NCBI GenBank assembly: GCA_023446675.1
Contig: JAEXPO010000210.1
Location: 1 to 8,920 of the forward strand
DNA: 8,920 nucleotides
DNA from: Bacillota bacterium
GTDB lineage: Bacteria > Bacillota > Clostridia > DSM-8532
Direction of reading: 5' to 3'
The translations under genes and the position numbers were made by a program. The number at the start of each line of letters is the position of its first letter. The first letter of the stretch is position 1. The notes below the pieces were generated by a model. That model was not told the origin of the DNA. It worked only from the letters and a program-made list of their open reading frames with translations, and searched no databases. Below, piece by piece: positions 6,061 through 8,920 of the stretch.

Positions 6061-7836
6061 ATGAGTGTTCGGCCAAATAAAATAAGATCCGCCCTTGGAT
6101 TTAAGGATCTGCCTATTTCCAGAAAGCTCCTTCTGGCTTTTGCCGTGGTAATCGGGCTGTTTGTCATTTCCCTTTCCGTAGCCCTGATAAGTATGAATAG
6201 TATATCGGGCAACTACTCTTATTTTCACGATCACTCCTTTATAGCCACCAATGAAGGCATGAATATCCGACGGCTCCTCAACGGAATAGAAAAGCAGATG
6301 CTTGCGATGGTGGTGGATAATAATGCCGGGAGCTTGGAGGCTTCTATTGAGGAGTTTAACAAAAGCGTCGCCGAGCTTAACGATTCCTTTAAACTGCTGG
6401 ATTCAGCGCTTTTAGACGACAGGGACAAGCTGGAGTCGCTCAGAAGCCTGTTTAATGACGCAAAGCCTTTCAGGGAGGAGATTCTCGAACATCTCCGCCA
6501 GGGCAGGATCGAGGATGCCAAAAAGGTACTCAATGAGAAGTACAGCCCCATTACCCAGCAGGAGCAGCTTATCGCCGAGGAAATCCGTGATAATGTTTCA
6601 GGCCGTGCCGACGCAATATTTTCAAAAAGCATGACCCAATCCATCATCGCTATCCTTATGATAATCGGTATTGTCCTTGGGGTAATTATTATTTCGGTTA
6701 TCCTGTGCAGAAATGTTGTGCTTAGCATTACAAAGCCTCTTGAAGAGGTGAGGGACGCCGCCACACGCCTGGCCGGGGGCGAGCTTGAAGGCATTGCCAT
6801 TCAATATGAGTCCAGTGATGAAATCGGTGCTCTGGCAGACAGCGTACGCCTTATGATTTCGGATTTTCAAAGCGTGGTGACGGATATTTCCTCCGTATTG
6901 AAGGGATTGTCCGGCGGCGACATGACTGTTGTAAGAGGCCGGGAATATCAAAAGGATTATCTGCCTATCCAGGAATCCCTGGATTCAATTTTAAAATCTC
7001 TCAATTTTACGCTGGGACAAATCAGCGCGGCCTCGGAGCAGGTGTCGGAGGGGGCCTCCCAGGTGGCGCTGGGCGCTCAGGAGCTTTCTGACGGTGCGGC
7101 TGAACAGGCCAGCTCGGTGGAAGAAATCGCTGCCAGTATGAATGATGTCTCCGATCAGATAAAAAGCACCGCGGACAATTCCCGTATGGCCAGGGATATG
7201 GTTGTGGAAACTTCACGGGAAATCGAAAGCGGCTATGGGCTGATGCAGCAGCTTGTTCAGGCCATGACCGAAATCTTCAATACCTCGGACCGTATCGGAA
7301 AAATTATACGAACCATTGACGACATTGCCTTTCAGACAAATATTCTTTCGCTTAATGCCGCAATCGAAGCCGCCCGGGCGGGAACTGCCGGAAGAGGCTT
7401 TGCAGTGGTGGCCGATGAGGTGCGAAATCTGGCCGCCAAGTGCACCGAGGCGACCAAGGATACATCCAGCCTTATAGAAACAGTGGTTAAAGCCATTGAA
7501 AACGGTATGTCCATGACGGAAAAAACCCAAAGCTCCCTCAGCGCCATCCGTGACAAAGCCGATAACGTTGACAGGCTGGTCGTGCGAATCGCCGACGCTT
7601 CCAATACGCAATCCGCGGCTATCAGCCAGGTGACAAAGGGCATCGAACAAATATCCGGGGTTGTACAGAGTAATTCGGCTACGGCGGAGGAAAGCGCCGC
7701 AACCAGCGAGGAGCTTTCTTCCCAGGCTGAAAATTTAAGGGAGCTTCTTGGCCAGTTTAAGCTGAAGGATTCACCTCTCACATCTTCCGTAAGGTTTTCC
7801 GCCGGTAAGAGCCCGTTAAGCTCCAAGGTCAAATAA
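6061..7836 (+). CDS. Methyl-accepting chemotaxis protein (transmembrane, 4-helix-bundle-type sensor)
   Basis: This 591-residue receptor has one membrane helix at about 22-45, an extracellular helical sensor at about 46-190 that resembles the 4HB_MCP type, and a second membrane helix at about 195-216. A HAMP domain follows at about 217-270, with ITKPL (223-227) and DEIG (253-256). A further helical linker around 270-330 (containing GGDMTV and YLPIQESLDSIL) resembles a second HAMP-like unit common in clostridial MCPs. The signalling region includes the highly conserved tip, with DIAFQTNILSLNAAIEAARA at 421-440 and GRGFAVVADEVR at 444-455, where CheA and CheW bind. No C-terminal CheR-tethering pentapeptide is present. 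The ligand is unknown. AAGGAG lies seven bases before the ATG. Pairing with cheW supports a receptor-adaptor unit; proximity to the iron-regulated operon on the opposite strand does not by itself indicate a shared stimulus. Confidence 0.95.
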   Translation: MSVRPNKIRSALGFKDLPISRKLLLAFAVVIGLFVISLSVALISMNSISGNYSYFHDHSFIATNEGMNIRRLLNGIEKQMLAMVVDNNAGSLEASIEEFNKSVAELNDSFKLLDSALLDDRDKLESLRSLFNDAKPFREEILEHLRQGRIEDAKKVLNEKYSPITQQEQLIAEEIRDNVSGRADAIFSKSMTQSIIAILMIIGIVLGVIIISVILCRNVVLSITKPLEEVRDAATRLAGGELEGIAIQYESSDEIGALADSVRLMISDFQSVVTDISSVLKGLSGGDMTVVRGREYQKDYLPIQESLDSILKSLNFTLGQISAASEQVSEGASQVALGAQELSDGAAEQASSVEEIAASMNDVSDQIKSTADNSRMARDMVVETSREIESGYGLMQQLVQAMTEIFNTSDRIGKIIRTIDDIAFQTNILSLNAAIEAARAGTAGRGFAVVADEVRNLAAKCTEATKDTSSLIETVVKAIENGMSMTEKTQSSLSAIRDKADNVDRLVVRIADASNTQSAAISQVTKGIEQISGVVQSNSATAEESAATSEELSSQAENLRELLGQFKLKDSPLTSSVRFSAGKSPLSSKVK

Positions 7837-7839
7837 AGA

Positions 7840-7864
7840 AAAACACACCTGACTTTTGTGTTTT
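7840..7864. terminator. Weak AT-rich hairpin just after the MCP stop
   Basis: AAAACACA (7840-7847) pairs with TGTGTTTT (7857-7864) around a 9-base loop, starting four bases after the stop codon. Its arm ends in four T. It is weaker than the hairpin at 7892-7920 and may act with it or only stabilise the transcript end. Confidence 0.35.
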
Positions 7865-7891
7865 CCAATAAACATATAAACTTATAAGCAT

Positions 7892-7920
7892 AAAGCTCCT
7901 GTGTAAAAACAGGGGCTTTT
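7892..7920 (+). terminator. Intrinsic terminator of the cheW-mcp unit
   Basis: AAAGCTCCTGT (7892-7902) pairs with ACAGGGGCTTT (7909-7919) with one T-G wobble, giving an 11-bp stem with a 6-base loop, ending in TTTT. It lies 56 bp after the MCP stop and before the MATE promoter, as expected for the end of the cheW-mcp transcript. Confidence 0.75.
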
Positions 7921-7978
7921 GCATTAAAACAACGAAAATCCCGGAGCCCGTGGCCATCTGCTAAAATTTGTAAATTGT

Positions 7979-8008
7979 TTGCCAGATATCTAAACCTTAT
8001 GTTAGAAT
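7979..8008 (+). promoter_or_regulatory. Extended -10 promoter of the MATE gene
   Basis: TTGCCA (7979-7984) and TAGAAT (8003-8008) each match consensus at five of six positions with an 18-bp spacer. A TG one base upstream of the -10 (8000-8001) adds the extended -10 motif. Transcription should start near 8015, leaving a leader of only about 25 nt. No operator palindrome was recognised here. Confidence 0.65.
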
Positions 8009-8038
8009 GGAGCTTGTCTATATAAAGGAAGCGATGAT

Positions 8039-8920
8039 GTGAAGACTGAACAATTAAGAATTAAGGCTGATCAATTCCTCACCAGGCATTTTTCAGGAGA
8101 GTCCATTGAGTACCGGCGCATTTTTGCCATAGTTTTGCCCATCCTTGTTGATCAGACCTTTATAACCTGTCTTAATCTTATAAATACCACCATGATAAGC
8201 TCTTCCGGCATGAATGCCGTAAGCGCCGTGAGCATGGTTGACTCCCTCAACCTTTTTCTTGTAAACGTTTTTGTTGCTCTTTCCGTAGGAGGTACGGTGG
8301 TTGTTGCCCAATACCGGGGCAGCGGCAATGATCAAATGGTCCCAAGGGCAGCGGTTAATTCCGTAACGGCCGCCTTTACCGTCTCCTTTGTGGTGGCGCT
8401 TACCATAATCATTTTACATAATCCTATCCTCCAGTTTCTTTTTGGCAACGCAGAGCCTGACGTATTGGACAATGCGCGCATTTACTTAATCGGAAGCTGT
8501 ATTTCCTATTGCGGCTTTGCAGTGGAGGACTCCATATGCGGGGCTCTTAAGGGTGTAGGACAAACCAAAACCTCCCTGTCCCTCTCCTTTATTATGAATC
8601 TTTCCTATGTCCTGTTAAATATTCTTTTTATTAATATTCTTCATATGGGCGTATTGGGCATGGTTATTTCCCTCATTACCGCACGGTATCTTGGTGCGGC
8701 CTGCGCTGTTTACTGCTTTTTCAGGCTGGATACCCCCATCCGTATTAACCGGGAGCATTTTAATTTTATTCGCCCCGATATGCTCAAAAGGATACTGTAC
8801 ATAGGCGTCCCCTTTGCCTCGGAGCAGCTTTTTTTCAATGGCGGCAAAATTTTAACCCAGACCTTTATAGTGAGTATGGGAACCTATGCCATTGCAACCA
8901 ACGCTATTTCCTCCTCCTAT
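8039..8920 (+). CDS. MATE-family multidrug/toxin efflux transporter, C-terminus cut by window edge
   Basis: The frame is open from GTG at 8039 to the right edge, 294 codons of a family usually about 440-460 long. MATE proteins are 12-helix antiporters that export drugs or metabolites using a sodium or proton gradient. Characteristic features are the first hydrophobic segment with VLPILVDQTFITCLNLIN (32-49), a second with VALSVGGTVVVAQYRGSGN, the later EDSICGALKGVGQTKTSLSL, and GVPFASEQLFFNGGK at the start of the second half. GTG is the only reasonable start: the frame is closed upstream by TAG at 8003, and AAAGGA lies about nine bases before the GTG. The stop of a two-codon ATG-ATG-TGA overlaps this start. 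The gene has its own promoter and follows a terminator, so it is likely a separate transcription unit. The substrate is unknown. Confidence 0.93.
   Translation, partial: MKTEQLRIKADQFLTRHFSGESIEYRRIFAIVLPILVDQTFITCLNLINTTMISSSGMNAVSAVSMVDSLNLFLVNVFVALSVGGTVVVAQYRGSGNDQMVPRAAVNSVTAAFTVSFVVALTIIILHNPILQFLFGNAEPDVLDNARIYLIGSCISYCGFAVEDSICGALKGVGQTKTSLSLSFIMNLSYVLLNILFINILHMGVLGMVISLITARYLGAACAVYCFFRLDTPIRINREHFNFIRPDMLKRILYIGVPFASEQLFFNGGKILTQTFIVSMGTYAIATNAISSSY

Overview
The window comes from a low-to-medium GC anaerobic Firmicute, most likely a member of the Clostridia. The clues are strong AGGAGG-type ribosome binding sites, a Fur-type operator, an MCP without the enterobacterial CheR/CheB tail, and a strictly anaerobic type of enzyme (a nitrogenase-superfamily pair). 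The lineage is inferred from style and family; there is no rRNA or marker gene to fix it.

Positions 1-4826, all on the minus strand, form one compact operon. In transcription order it contains two FecCD-type permease subunits, their ATPase, a NifH-like reductase, and a nitrogenase component-1-like protein that runs off the left edge. Several junctions are translationally coupled: TAATG between the permeases and ATGA between the NifH-like and component-1-like genes. The promoter at 4877-4905 carries a perfect 7-1-7 Fur box (TGAAAAT-C-ATTTTCA), so the operon is probably switched on by iron limitation. The arrangement suggests import of a metal chelate (siderophore, heme or another tetrapyrrole), followed by ATP-driven low-potential reduction of it or a derivative inside the cell. 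The substrate cannot be read from the sequence. This is not a nitrogen-fixing nif cluster: there is one component-1 gene in view, no other nif gene, and no FeMo-cofactor-type cysteine in the visible C-terminal half. No substrate-binding protein is in view.

Positions 4906-5521 are gene-free and AT-rich. Inside lies a roughly 390-bp segment bounded by two inverted 28-bp copies (5055-5082 and 5417-5444), 25 of 28 positions identical. Each copy is itself a hairpin or dyad, and two of the three differences between copies compensate each other in the stem. This looks like a MITE-like or invertible element, or a pair of operator/recombinase sites.

Positions 5522-7836, plus strand, hold a CheW adaptor and a transmembrane methyl-accepting chemotaxis protein, probably cotranscribed and ended by a terminator at 7892-7920. 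Positions 8039-8920, plus strand, hold the first two thirds of a MATE-family exporter with its own extended -10 promoter and a GTG start.
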